The notes: generated by a model from the letters alone, not told the origin. A stretch of 64,000 nt of DNA from Akkermansiaceae bacterium (GCA_905181965.1 CAJIZY010000004.1:89512-153511), one strand, 5' to 3'. Numbered from the stretch's first letter, positions 42,169 through 52,014 are shown. A program made the numbers and translations.

Positions 42169-43503
42169 TTAAGCATCAAAGTTATAGGCCGTTTCGCCGT
42201 GCTCGGCAGAATCAAGACCCTCCGCCTCAACCTCTTCCGAAACCCTTAAGCCCACAGTCTTCTTAATAATTAGAACAATGATGATTGTCGCGACTGCGGA
42301 CCACACGATGGTAATCCCCAATGACTTTAGCTGAACAATGAGCTGCTCGATACTAGAATAAGTTTCACCAGTTTCAGGATTCTCACTGAGTCCCAAGCCT
42401 CCGAGGACACCCTCAGCACCGAGAAATGCGACCATAATCGTCCCTAAAATGCCGCCCACCCCGTGCACCGCAAAGACATCGAGTGAGTCATCAATATTCA
42501 ATTTGTGACGGACAACTCCGCACATGAAGTAACAAATGACTCCGGCCAAAAGCCCAATCAAAAGAGCCCCCATTGGCCCAACGTTGCCTGAAGCCGGCGT
42601 TATCGTAGCTAATCCAGCCACCATTCCAGTCGCGATTCCAACGACACCGGTTTTACCTGTTTGGATTCGCTCCACGAGGCACCAAACCAGCGCGGCTGTG
42701 GCAGCCGAGATATTAGTCACTAGCATTGTCATCCCTGCCGCTCCGCTGGCGCCGCCCTGCGAACCGGCATTGAAACCAAACCAACCCACCCAGAGAAGAG
42801 AGGCTCCTATCATCACAAGTCCCGGACTATGGGGTGGCTGAAGCTGCTTCGGAAATCCTCGGCGGGGACCGATCATTTTTGCTAGGACTAGCGCAGATAC
42901 GCCAGCAGTTGCGTGAACCACAATTCCTCCAGCAAGGTCAATCACACCCCAACTGGCCATAATCCCGCCACCCCAAACCCAGAAGACGGCTGGAGCATAG
43001 ACAAGGACCAACCAAAGGGCTGTGAAAACCATCACCGCAACGAACTTCATGCGTTCGACAAACGCTCCGACAATCAACCCTGGAGTAATGATAGCGAAAG
43101 TCATTTGAAACATTACAAAAACAGTCTCGGGAATCCCACCGGTAACACTATCCAATCCTACGCCCTCAAGAAAAGACTTGCTGAGTCCTCCGACCCATTT
43201 TCCACCTTGGTTGTCAAAGGACATCGAGTAAAGAAAGACCACCCACATGATCGACGCTAATGCCGCGATCGCGTAACAATGCATCAATACCGAGAGGACG
43301 TTTTTAGATCTCACCAACCCGCCGTAAAAAAGGGCCAAGCCAGGAAGAGTCATCATCAGCACAAGAACCGTAGCGGTGATCATCCAGGCTGTATTTCCGG
43401 TGTCGATTGGGTTCTCACCCTGAGCCCAAAGAGAGCCTGAACTAAGGAACAGCATTGCTAAGAATGCTCCGAAGGATTTCATGGAATGGCGGTATTTCGT
43501 CAT
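42169..43503 (-). CDS. amt: Ammonium transporter Amt (first copy)
   Basis: 444 residues. A signal peptide (about 8-27, SFGAFLAMLFLSSGSLWA) precedes eleven predicted membrane helices. Amt/Mep/Rh hallmarks: GGLVRSKNVLSV, the conserved Asp and first pore His in IDLAGGIVVHATAG, the second pore His in VFAVHGVGGILGT, and a C-terminal cytoplasmic tail with SAEHGETAYNFDA that would contact a PII protein. It conducts ammonium across the inner membrane. No glnB/glnK gene is adjacent. Divergent from the second amt copy, with about 140 bp between the starts. An alternative start is the ATG at 43482. Intact. Confidence 0.93.
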   Translation of the reverse strand: MTKYRHSMKSFGAFLAMLFLSSGSLWAQGENPIDTGNTAWMITATVLVLMMTLPGLALFYGGLVRSKNVLSVLMHCYAIAALASIMWVVFLYSMSFDNQGGKWVGGLSKSFLEGVGLDSVTGGIPETVFVMFQMTFAIITPGLIVGAFVERMKFVAVMVFTALWLVLVYAPAVFWVWGGGIMASWGVIDLAGGIVVHATAGVSALVLAKMIGPRRGFPKQLQPPHSPGLVMIGASLLWVGWFGFNAGSQGGASGAAGMTMLVTNISAATAALVWCLVERIQTGKTGVVGIATGMVAGLATITPASGNVGPMGALLIGLLAGVICYFMCGVVRHKLNIDDSLDVFAVHGVGGILGTIMVAFLGAEGVLGGLGLSENPETGETYSSIEQLIVQLKSLGITIVWSAVATIIIVLIIKKTVGLRVSEEVEAEGLDSAEHGETAYNFDA

Positions 43504-43644
43504 AATTTGTCGAGTTGTATTCCGAACTATTTAGGTCGGGAATTACGGTGAAGCATTTTTCATGCCAGACATGAATTCTGCTCATCATAGCGTGGCACAC
43601 CCGTTGCTCACTTCCTGTTGTTCAACTCGAACCCAAAAAAAAAG

Positions 43645-45181
43645 ATGCGAAAGCTAACACAAAAAATGACAAAGGCATGGCTGCTAACCTTAGCAGTCAG
43701 TATCCTCGCCGGATTCGGCGAATCAAACGCCGCAATGGACTTTGATACTATCATCTCCAAGACGGAAGAGTTCGTCAAAGCGGCCAGCGAGGCTGGTGAT
43801 GACGAAGACAAAGCACCTGCTTGGGAAAGCTATGTTACCGACGATGCCAATACTGTCTGGTCAACCATCTCTGACGCTGTTGGCGATGAAGAAACCGGTG
43901 ATGCCGCGAAGGAAAAACTGACCGGAGTTGGCGAAGAAGGTAATGCGGCCCTTTACGATAACGTTTGGAAGTCGACCAACCTATTCTAACAAATATGGAT
44001 TGATAACATTTGGGTTCTTATCGCAGCCTTTCTGGTCTTCCTGATGCACCTCGGATTCTGCACCCTTGAGTCGGGTCTTTGTCAAAAGAAGAACGTTGTG
44101 AATATTCTGTTCAAGAACTGCTGGATTATTTCCATAGGTCTCCTCACCTACTATTTTTGGGGATTCAATGCTCACTATCCTGGCTGGGACGGTGAAGGTT
44201 TTTTCGCGATGGGATCGATGGTTGGTCACGGTGCCGACCAAAAGCTCTTGTTTGAAACAAACCTCTACTACGAGGCCTACACCGTCTGGACCGACTTCCT
44301 CTTCCAGGGAATGTTTGCCGCCACGGCAGCTACCATCGTCTCGGGTGCTGTTGCTGAGCGCGTCAAGCTAACGAGTTTCATGATTTTTTCGGTCATCTTG
44401 GTCGGAATTGCGTATCCTTGGGCCGGATCGTGGCACTGGGGTGGTGGCTTCCTCAATGGAATGGGATTTGCTGACTTCGCTGGATCGACTGTTGTTCACG
44501 CATTCGGTGGATTCGCAGCTCTTGCTTGTGCCATTGTCCTCGGACCCCGTGCCGGAAAATACACCGCGAACGGTGTGAGGCCTATTCTTGGACACAGTAT
44601 GCCAATGGCAGCTATCGGCGTTTTTCTCCTTTTCTTTGGATGGTTTGGTTTCAACGGAGGTTCTGTCCTTTCGGTCGAGTCAGCATCAGTCTCATACGTT
44701 GTGACAACTACAGCACTCGCTGCCGTTGGTGGTGCCGTTGGTTCAATAATCGTGGGTTGGGGACTTCTTAAGAAACCCGACCTCTCAATGGCACTGAACG
44801 GATTCTTGGCCGGACTTGTTGGTATCACAGCTGGCCCGGACGTCATCGGAACTACTTCATCAATCTTAGTTGGCCTGATCGCCGGAGGATTAGTCGTTGT
44901 TTCTATCCTTTTCTTTGACAAACTGAAGATTGACGATCCTGTTGGGGCTATTTCGGTTCATGGGGTTTGCGGGATATGGGGAACATTAGCAGTTGCAATC
45001 TTCGGTGGTGGTGACCTCATCGTTCAGCTCACTGGAATTGTTTCTGTCTGCGCCTTCGCCTTCGTCTTCTCATTCGTAGTCTTCTACATTCTGAAAATAG
45101 TTATGGAGGTGTAGATGATGACGAGGAAGAAGCTGAAGGGATGTTGCCGCCGAGCACGGTGCTCCAGCTTACACTGACTGA
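43645..45181 (+). CDS. Ammonium transporter Amt (second copy) with periplasmic N-terminal domain; in-frame stop and two C-terminal frameshifts
   Basis: From the ATG at 43645 there is a signal peptide (AWLLTLAVSILAGFGESNA) and an acidic helical domain of about 85 residues. A TAA at 43987 interrupts the frame, but the same frame goes on at once with the first Amt helix (IDNIWVLIAAFLVFLMHLGF), which itself has no usable start. The transporter core is complete: ESGLCQKKNVVNILF, the Asp and pore His in FADFAGSTVVHAFGG and the second His in ISVHGVCGIWGT. Near the end, frames change at about 45110 and 45150 to give VDDDEEEAEGMLPP and EHGAPAYTD before a TGA at 45181, a tail like that of the first Amt. 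Followed by a strong terminator. Confidence 0.8.
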
Positions 45182-45206
45182 GCCACTTCCTACTGACCAA
45201 CCTTTC

Positions 45207-45235
45207 AAAGACCGCGGGTTCGCCTGCGGTCTTTT
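45207..45235 (+). terminator. Intrinsic terminator after the second amt gene
   Basis: AAAGACCGC and GCGGTCTTT arms with inner GGG/CCT pairing closing a stable TTCG tetraloop, followed by a T run (45231-45235). It lies 25 bp after the reconstructed stop. The A residues on the left allow it to act also for the convergent deoA gene. Confidence 0.9.
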
Positions 45236-45242
45236 TCGATCT

Positions 45243-46547
45243 TCATCCCTCGATAACCTCGTAAACTACGGGTTGTCCACTAGACACCGTATTCCTCAAC
45301 GTCACTGCGGACTGAACTTTTGCGACAGCCAGTTCGGCCTTCTCTACCGAACTGGCGTGAACCAAAGCCAAGCAATCCCCCTCACTCACCTGCTGCCCCA
45401 ACTGGGGCAGCTCTGACAATCCGACAGCATGGTCGATTTCATCTTCCGCCCGCCGCCTTCCACCGCCCAGTTCGACCACCGCTAAGCCAAGCTCACGGGT
45501 CTCAATTTGCGCCACCCAGCCACTTCCGGGCGATTTCACCTCAACAATCGCCTCCGCCTTGGGAAGGTACTTCTCGGGTTCGTCTACGAAATCGCCGGGT
45601 CCACCCAGTCCCTCGACCATTTGACCAAAGATCTGTGCTGCCTTCCCAGAATTCAAAGCTCGCCCCAGATCACGGCGCGCTTGATCCCGATCCTTCGCCA
45701 AACCTCCCAGAACTAACAACTCGGAGGAGAGGCTCATCACCACAGTTTCGAGCCGCGAGCGGTCGCTCTCCCCTCTCAAAAATTTTACGGCATCCAAAAC
45801 CTCGAGTGCATTGCCCGCCGTTCCCGCCAAGGATTCATTCATATCGGTCACAAGAGCACTCGTTTTGAGTCCCGCCCCATTGGAAACCCCTACAATACTT
45901 TCAGCGAGCGCCACCGAATCAGGATAGTCTTTCATAAAGGCTCCGCTCCCTGTTTTAACATCCAGTCTGAGTCAAACCCGCCGCCAGCTTTTTGGCCGTG
46001 CTGCTTTGGTTAAGTCAAGCGACTCTACCGTCGCCGTAATATCGCGGGTGGCATAAAATCGTTTGTCTGCGGGGGCCAGCGAAGCAGTTTGACCAATAAT
46101 GGCAACCCCGCAATCCTTCACGACTCTGCGAAACACCTGATTAGATGGCATCGTTTGGTATCCCGGAATGCTATCAAGCTTATCGAGCGTCCCACCGGTA
46201 TGTCCCAACCCGCGACCCGAAATCATAGGGACATAGCCACCACAGGCTGCGACCAACGGCCCTAGCATCAAAGAAACATTATCACCCACCCCGCCAGTCG
46301 AGTGCTTGTCGATCGCCGGTCCATCCAGATCGTCCCACGCAAGAATCTCTCCCGAGTCCCGCATTCCTTCGGTCAAGGCTACCCGTTCATCAAGCGACAT
46401 CCCCCGGAAAAAGACAGCCATCGCAAAAGCGGCGATTTGCCCCTCCGAAATCGATTGATTGCCGATTCCTCGGGTAAAATACCTAATCTCATCACGGCTC
46501 AGAGCCTGACCGTCCCGCTTCTTTCTAATAATTTCCTGAATTAACAT
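45243..46547 (-). CDS. deoA: Thymidine/pyrimidine-nucleoside phosphorylase, frameshifted
   Basis: Cleaves thymidine or uridine with phosphate to the base and (deoxy)ribose-1-phosphate. The start is the ATG at 46547 ([13 protein letters not shown]). The N-terminal part has [15 protein letters not shown] and [20 protein letters not shown], the phosphate and substrate loops. It breaks after [14 protein letters not shown]; the next 80 bp (about 45935-46020) contain pieces of the expected KKLAAGL and [12 protein letters not shown] in different frames, so two or more indels lie here. The C-terminal part from 45935 ([17 protein letters not shown]) is intact. It follows the XapX gene by 5 bp. Confidence 0.88.
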
Positions 46548-46552
46548 CGTGT

Positions 46553-46723
46553 TTAGCGGTTTAAGGCTTGCTCGAGCAAGAGCCATAATTTGCTCCCTCC
46601 CCAAATGCCCACAATCCCCATGACTCCAGCAAAAAACGGCGGGGCTGGAAGTGGTAATTTGCAAGCAGTGAAAATCAAGCCGACTATTAACCCTGTCCCC
46701 AGTGATGCGAATGCGACTGCCAT
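46553..46723 (-). CDS. XapX domain (DUF1427) small membrane protein
   Basis: 56 residues, ATG at 46723 with GAGG about 9 bp upstream, stop at 46553. Two short hydrophobic helices separated by the XapX signature: [20 protein letters not shown] then [16 protein letters not shown]. XapX proteins are small inner-membrane proteins named from a link to xanthosine/nucleoside uptake; their function is not known in detail. Its position 5 bp before deoA, a nucleoside phosphorylase, fits a role with nucleoside salvage. Other frames across it, including an upstream extension of deoA, are shadows. Confidence 0.8.
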   Translation of the reverse strand: MAVAFASLGTGLIVGLIFTACKLPLPAPPFFAGVMGIVGIWGGSKLWLLLEQALNR

Positions 46724-46840
46724 GCGTGAGATTCCCTCAACAAATGGAAAGTCTCAACACCAAATCATCAAACAAGTTCTCGTGAAATTCTTTCCTCTTT
46801 AACTCACGAAAAGAAAAACTACCTTACTTCTATTAACAAC

Positions 46841-49789
46841 ATGATCAAGACCCTCCTGCTCTTCCCAGCTCTTGCCCTCCCACTTAGTGCCCAATTGAGA
46901 ATCACCGAGGTCATGTCGAATAGCAATCACTCAGATACCGCTGCCAATGGCGATTGGTTCGAGATCACCAACACGGGATCAACGGCCATAAACGTAGCAG
47001 GATACAGCTTCGACGACGACGACCGCCTTGCTGGGGCATCCGGGGGGTTTCCTGCTTACGTGCTGCAGTCTGGAGCCTCGATGATTGTGCTGAACGAAGC
47101 TTCCAACACCACTTTCCGCTCTCTATGGAATCTTGATCTCCCTATCCGTGTCATTGCCAACGCCGAAATCAGCAACTTCCCAGGCCTTGGCTCTGCGGGG
47201 GACGAGGTCAACCTTTTCAACAACAGTGGAGGATTAATCGACCGGTTTACCTTTGGAGCGGCCACCGAAGGATTCAGCTTCGCGAAATACAATGATGGTC
47301 AATCCGTTCCTGGGGGGCTTAGCAGTAATAGTGTTCTTGGGGCATACGAAAGCGACGATCCGAGCGACGATGTTGCTTCTCCAGGAATTTCCTCGGATGT
47401 TCCAGCGCCCCTTCCTCCATTTTTTGTGATGCCCTTCCAGACAAGCGTCATCGCGGGCTCTTCGCTTTCGGTATCGGAATACCGAGTTCGATCGATTGAC
47501 CCAAACCCCGGAGACACCATCTCACTCTCTCTTTCAAATGCTCCAGCCTGGCTGAGCTTGATTTCAGTGAGCAACGGTGTTGGTAGGTTTACTGGCACTC
47601 CAACCAACAACGATATCGGGTCACATACTTTTCAAGTTATCGCTGTCGACAACACAAATCGCGAAGAATCTCAAACATACCAAATCGATGTTCTCCCAGC
47701 TCTGACTCCCATCATCCTGAACGAATACAATGCCGTGAGCACCGAGGAATATCTTGGTGGCGGTGACGAACTCGAGGCCGGCGCGCCTTTCGATTCTTTC
47801 TTCTCCCGGATCGAAGGTAATGGAGGGGCTTGGGTTGAATTTGTAGTCACCCAAAACTCGGATATCCGAAAATGGACTCTTGAAATAACGAATAAGAATA
47901 GCACCCAGATCCTCAAACTCGCAGATCATGTCGCGCTCGAAAGTATTCCTGCCGGTACTATTCTCACTTTCTCTGAAGGCAACCGTTACCTTGGCACGAG
48001 CTTCAATCAAACCTCTAGGCTTAATATCGATGGCTATGCTTGGACCAATATCTGGATGCACGATTCTATTGTCATTGATCAGGTCAACAGCACCCACCCT
48101 CTCAGTTCTCCCATCGGCAGTGATGATACCCGATTCACGTGGAAAAATGCCGCCGATAAGATCATTTACGGTCCGTCAGGGGAAAACATCGCCCTCTCCG
48201 ATTCAAATAACAATGGAATTGGCGACGAACCGATCGCGGTCGGCGACAGCGAGGTCTTCCGCTTGGAAGCCAACCCCTCCGCTTCAACTAATCCTCTCAA
48301 TATAAACTACGACGACGGGAGCTCCTCCAGCTATGGTCGACCCAATCGCTGGAGTAATGATTTAACAGTCCAGCTTTTTAATGGCTTCCTTGCCGTAAGC
48401 AGCCCCCCTCAAATCACTCCGATCTCCACCACCAAGGCAGTCAGAGGAAGTTACAGCGCTGAAGCCAGCTTTTTCGACTCAGCCCACAGCGTGACGAGCC
48501 TCGCGATGCCCGACTTCATAGAAATGACAATCGACGGAGCCACTCTGACTCTTGCAAGTAATCGCCTGCTGACCACCGCCGACATAGGCACCTACGAAGT
48601 AGCCATCCAAATCGATAGTGGTTCCGCCGCAAACAATCTTAGCTATCTCGTCTTTCTACTCGAAGTCCTACACCCCTCGCCCACCGTCGTCCTTAATGAA
48701 TATAATGCGGTCGAGCCCGATCGTTATTTAAATGGTGGCACCGCCGCCGCAGATGGAGACGGAGCTCCGGCTTCCTCCGACTCTCACTTCGGCCGAATCG
48801 TCGGAAACGGTGGGAATTGGTTTGAACTCGCGGTCGTGGGTGACGACACACCTGGAACAATCAACTTAACCGACTGGACTATCGAAGTTGGAAAAATTGC
48901 TCCTTCGGGAAAGTTTGCAGCTTCCACTACGGTTGTTCTGAGCGATGCCGCTACCTGGTCTTCAATTCCCCACGGCACCTTACTGACATTCATCGAACGG
49001 AACAGCATAGCCGGTGGACTTGATACCGAAATCAATCGCGTCAATAAAATCACCACTGCCGGTTATGCGTGGACAAACATCCATCTTGGAACACCAGGTT
49101 TCATCACAGGGACCAACCTCGATGACATTCGGATCAATTCCAGTAACACTGCCTTCATCCTCAAGGACTCCACCGGCACCATTATTTTCGGACCTGCCGG
49201 TGAAGGAATTGCACCACTTGATGGTGTCGGTAACTCTGAAATCCTCGAACTCGAAAACGATGCCTCTTCTGAAGTTTCTTCAATCGATGATGCCTCTGAA
49301 ACACTTCTGGGATACGATGATGGTTCATCGGGCTCTACCTTTGGTTCTCCAAACCTTTTCGCGCCACTCGGATCAGAAGTCGATCAAGCTCAGGATTTCA
49401 CCCCTTACGTTCAAACCCAAACCGCATTCAGTATCTTCCTTACCAATCTGGGACTAGCGGGAGCGGCGGCTGGAGATGATAGCGATGGCGACACTTTTTC
49501 TAACTTGGACGAATACCTCTTTGGCGGGAATCCTGCTGATTCGGCAATCACTCCGATCACTTTGCACGACACAACGACCGGCACCATATCAGTCAATGTA
49601 AGAATTAATGATCCTACCTACAGCTTTGTGGTGCAACGCAGTACAGACCTTCAAAATTGGGTGAACACCCAGCTGGAAATAGTTGATAGTGATTCGAACC
49701 TTGGTCCCAACTTCAAGCTCCGCCACATCATTTACGAGGGTGATGATCCAAGAAGTTTTATCCGTGTTGCCAGCCAGACGAGCAACTGA
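46841..49789 (+). CDS. Large secreted lamin-tail / Ig-like repeat protein
   Basis: 982 residues with a signal peptide (TLLLFPALALPLSAQ). An N-terminal lamin-tail domain (LRITEVMSNSN, NGDWFEITNTG, about 20-165) is followed by a dystroglycan/cadherin-like Ig domain (GDTISLSLSNAPAWL, about 195-285). Two long homologous modules come next, about 290-505 and 615-850, each starting LNEYNAV with a YLxGG, RIxGNGG and GYAWTNI pattern and ending with a GxPN motif; a second Ig-like domain separates them. A Ca-binding-like DDSDGDTFSNLDEYLFGG segment precedes the C-terminal RSTDLQNW module. No enzyme motif. Probably a surface adhesin or matrix protein. The gene stands alone and is intact. Confidence 0.78.
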   Translation: MIKTLLLFPALALPLSAQLRITEVMSNSNHSDTAANGDWFEITNTGSTAINVAGYSFDDDDRLAGASGGFPAYVLQSGASMIVLNEASNTTFRSLWNLDLPIRVIANAEISNFPGLGSAGDEVNLFNNSGGLIDRFTFGAATEGFSFAKYNDGQSVPGGLSSNSVLGAYESDDPSDDVASPGISSDVPAPLPPFFVMPFQTSVIAGSSLSVSEYRVRSIDPNPGDTISLSLSNAPAWLSLISVSNGVGRFTGTPTNNDIGSHTFQVIAVDNTNREESQTYQIDVLPALTPIILNEYNAVSTEEYLGGGDELEAGAPFDSFFSRIEGNGGAWVEFVVTQNSDIRKWTLEITNKNSTQILKLADHVALESIPAGTILTFSEGNRYLGTSFNQTSRLNIDGYAWTNIWMHDSIVIDQVNSTHPLSSPIGSDDTRFTWKNAADKIIYGPSGENIALSDSNNNGIGDEPIAVGDSEVFRLEANPSASTNPLNINYDDGSSSSYGRPNRWSNDLTVQLFNGFLAVSSPPQITPISTTKAVRGSYSAEASFFDSAHSVTSLAMPDFIEMTIDGATLTLASNRLLTTADIGTYEVAIQIDSGSAANNLSYLVFLLEVLHPSPTVVLNEYNAVEPDRYLNGGTAAADGDGAPASSDSHFGRIVGNGGNWFELAVVGDDTPGTINLTDWTIEVGKIAPSGKFAASTTVVLSDAATWSSIPHGTLLTFIERNSIAGGLDTEINRVNKITTAGYAWTNIHLGTPGFITGTNLDDIRINSSNTAFILKDSTGTIIFGPAGEGIAPLDGVGNSEILELENDASSEVSSIDDASETLLGYDDGSSGSTFGSPNLFAPLGSEVDQAQDFTPYVQTQTAFSIFLTNLGLAGAAAGDDSDGDTFSNLDEYLFGGNPADSAITPITLHDTTTGTISVNVRINDPTYSFVVQRSTDLQNWVNTQLEIVDSDSNLGPNFKLRHIIYEGDDPRSFIRVASQTSN

Positions 49790-49854
49790 AAAAAGATTGG
49801 GCAGACCTCTATACGGTTCTTTTTTTGTGACCGTCCATCCCCCCCAACAAAAAC

Positions 49855-50847
49855 TCAAAGCCCTCTCTTCTCCTTTTCCGCGATGATCCATCCCCGATCA
49901 TTTTTGGAGAGATATTTTTGGGATGTTTTAACGACATTCCCATCAGGCTCGGTGAGCCAGAGATTACCGTTGTAGTAACGGGTCAATTTAGCGAAGACCA
50001 CTTCATCATTCATTCCCAGCCACTTCCGATATCCTCTTTTTGCCATCTTTCGCTCCCATACCCCATGATTGTGATCAATTGTGAGAGCTGCATTTTTTAA
50101 TTTCCCCCATAGTTCGGATTTTCCGCCCCGACTAAAGCCGCGCTCGCGAGTGTAAACCGCGCCATCAGGTTGAAGCACAACCAAGGTTGGATAGCCCAAG
50201 ACATCGAACTGCTTCTTTAATCGTTCGGCATACTTGCGCCGAGCGGTAACTGACCCAGTCAACTGGCCAAATTCATCCACCTCCCGTTTGCCGCCGGTCG
50301 CATCAATTTTTAACCGCACCAATTTTTCCTTAGCCCATTTTTCAAAGTCAGCCTTTGCAAAAACCTCACGCTGCAAGCGGGCGCACATCGGACTACCCGG
50401 ACTCCCTGTTTTGGTAAACCATATTAATAAGGGCTTTCCCTCGCGCATTGATTCACGCCGAGCCTCTCGATAACTGGCAACCCAAGAATCTTTCTTTTTG
50501 GGACGATTCTTAAACCTGTCGCCAAGCTTAAACTCAGTATCCAGACTCATCGGGGCCCATTCAAAGTCATCGTCTGATGGGAGCTTCATATCTCCTACTA
50601 CCACGTTATCTCCCACCTTCTCAGGCAAGTATCCAGCCACTTCCGGAGTCATTCCAACAGCGATGTCTTCACTCTCCTTCTTGATCTTCGCATTTGCATA
50701 CCCGCCCATTCCCGACCCCCCATTTTCACCTTCGCTGAATTTTGATGATCTTTGAGCCTTCGGCCTGATTGTCCTCACCTCAAGCAAGTCTCCACAGGAA
50801 GCCAACGCCAAAGTGGCCACCAAAAAGAACCCAGCCGACTTATTCAT
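49855..50847 (-). CDS. Thioredoxin-fold lipoprotein with C-terminal SHD1-like domain
   Basis: 330 residues. The lipobox is LALASC (Cys at about 18). A linker leads to a thioredoxin-like domain (about 125-250): KPLLIWFTKTGSPGSPMCARL, then LVRLKIDATG and the cis-Pro segment LGYPTLVVLQPDG. The active site has Cys only at the second position (S-P-M-C in place of C-x-x-C), so it cannot form the usual redox disulfide. The last 60 residues (KWLGMNDEVVFAKLTRYYNG, VVKTSQKYLSKND) resemble SLA1-homology-1-like domains often found in Planctomycetes-Verrucomicrobia periplasmic proteins. It lies about 110 bp downstream of the oxidase subunit II gene; a copper-delivery role would be a guess. Confidence 0.7.
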   Translation of the reverse strand: MNKSAGFFLVATLALASCGDLLEVRTIRPKAQRSSKFSEGENGGSGMGGYANAKIKKESEDIAVGMTPEVAGYLPEKVGDNVVVGDMKLPSDDDFEWAPMSLDTEFKLGDRFKNRPKKKDSWVASYREARRESMREGKPLLIWFTKTGSPGSPMCARLQREVFAKADFEKWAKEKLVRLKIDATGGKREVDEFGQLTGSVTARRKYAERLKKQFDVLGYPTLVVLQPDGAVYTRERGFSRGGKSELWGKLKNAALTIDHNHGVWERKMAKRGYRKWLGMNDEVVFAKLTRYYNGNLWLTEPDGNVVKTSQKYLSKNDRGWIIAEKEKRGL

Positions 50848-50955
50848 GGGAGGAAAGGTAGCACCGCGGTCAAGTGCTGTAAAATAAGCACCTTTTTAGC
50901 CCGACAAACAGCCGGCGTTGCCACTCCGGCTATCATTAATACGAGTGAGGAAGAT

Positions 50956-51768
50956 CTAATTTTGTGCAAGCCCCGCCTTGTCAGCTTCGAGAGCCTCCTG
51001 GGACTTCTCGAGAGATGCCTTGCTTTGTTCAGCAGCCCAACTTGAGTAGGATTTTTGGCTTACAACCTCCATAACCCCGCGCATATTCGCGTGGTTCTCA
51101 CCGCAGAGCTGACCGCACACTACATAGGTTTCAAGCTCCTTAGTTGGCATGAACCACATTGGAATGTCACGTCCCGGAATTGCATCCTGTTGGATCCTCA
51201 TCGGCACGATTGAGTAGTTGTGAATCACATCTGTTGAAGTGACTTGGAGGATGGCATTGCGCTTAACCGGTAATTTCAAAATGCCTGAAACGAAATCGTC
51301 GTAGCCATTTGGATCATCTGGGTCGATACAGGGATCTCCCGGCCGGCTCACAAGGGTCCGGTCAATGCGGCCGAACTTTCCATCCTCACCGGGATAGTGG
51401 TAACCAAATCCAAACTGGTATGCCACGACACGAACCCGAGCGGGATCGGTCTGCGTGACCTCCTCAAAATTATCGGTCCTCTCCCACCAGAGAGGGAAAG
51501 CAAATCCGAGCAGAAGAACAGCTTCGATAATCACTACCCCAATCTCCAGATGACTAGAGACGTGATTTGTGACACCGTGGTAGCTAGCCTTAGCATTCTT
51601 CGAGGCCCTAAACTTCCAAAGGCAGAATAGGAAGAAAAGAGTCCACCCAATAAAGAGCGCGAACATAAACCAGTGAACAATATCGATGAGGTGGTCGACA
51701 TTGCCGCCGTGATCGGAGTAATTCTCGGGAATCCCGAGCCATTTTGACCAATTGAGTAAGGTAAACAT
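50956..51768 (-). CDS. ctaC: Cytochrome c oxidase subunit II (CuA subunit)
   Basis: 270 residues. Two membrane helices (about 28-50 and 73-94) anchor a periplasmic cupredoxin. The CuA site reads CGQLCGENHANM with both Cys, His and Met, and the first His ligand is in TSTDVIHNYSI. The electron-entry Trp region, normally QW, is here VVAYQFGFGYHYPG. It accepts electrons from cytochrome c and passes them to subunit I. No heme c is fused at the C-terminus, which instead has a helical Ala/Glu/Lys tail. It is the last gene of the respiratory cluster, an unusual place, since subunit II usually comes first. A weak AGCCGG/CCGGCT hairpin follows at about 50910-50951. Confidence 0.93.
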   Translation of the reverse strand: MFTLLNWSKWLGIPENYSDHGGNVDHLIDIVHWFMFALFIGWTLFFLFCLWKFRASKNAKASYHGVTNHVSSHLEIGVVIIEAVLLLGFAFPLWWERTDNFEEVTQTDPARVRVVAYQFGFGYHYPGEDGKFGRIDRTLVSRPGDPCIDPDDPNGYDDFVSGILKLPVKRNAILQVTSTDVIHNYSIVPMRIQQDAIPGRDIPMWFMPTKELETYVVCGQLCGENHANMRGVMEVVSQKSYSSWAAEQSKASLEKSQEALEADKAGLAQN

Positions 51769-51779
51769 GGGTATAAAAA

Positions 51780-52001
51780 TTAGGAGTTATTAGGGGGGGC
51801 GACATAATCATCGCAATACTGAGAATCCAAACCGACGCGCTCACGTTTTGCAATTTTCACCATGAACCAAACAACCATGGTAATGAGAGGAACAATCACA
51901 AGAAGCATCAAGGCAATCGCCCAGCCTGCGGCATCTTGGCCGCCATGCTTGAAAGAGTTCGCACAAGTGGCACACGCAAGAATTGAGGATGATGTAATCA
52001 T
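51780..52001 (-). CDS. Small membrane protein of the oxidase cluster
   Basis: 73 residues. The N-terminus has ACATCANSF with two cysteines, then a single strong helix (WAIALMLLVIVPLITMVVWFMV, about 27-48) and a basic/polar tail. Not recognised as a named family. It lies 12 bp before subunit II and 14 bp after another small membrane gene on the same strand, so it is very likely co-transcribed with the aa3 oxidase and may be an accessory subunit or assembly factor. Confidence 0.65.
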   Translation of the reverse strand: MITSSSILACATCANSFKHGGQDAAGWAIALMLLVIVPLITMVVWFMVKIAKRERVGLDSQYCDDYVAPPNNS

Positions 52002-52014
52002 AATTTTCTGAGAT

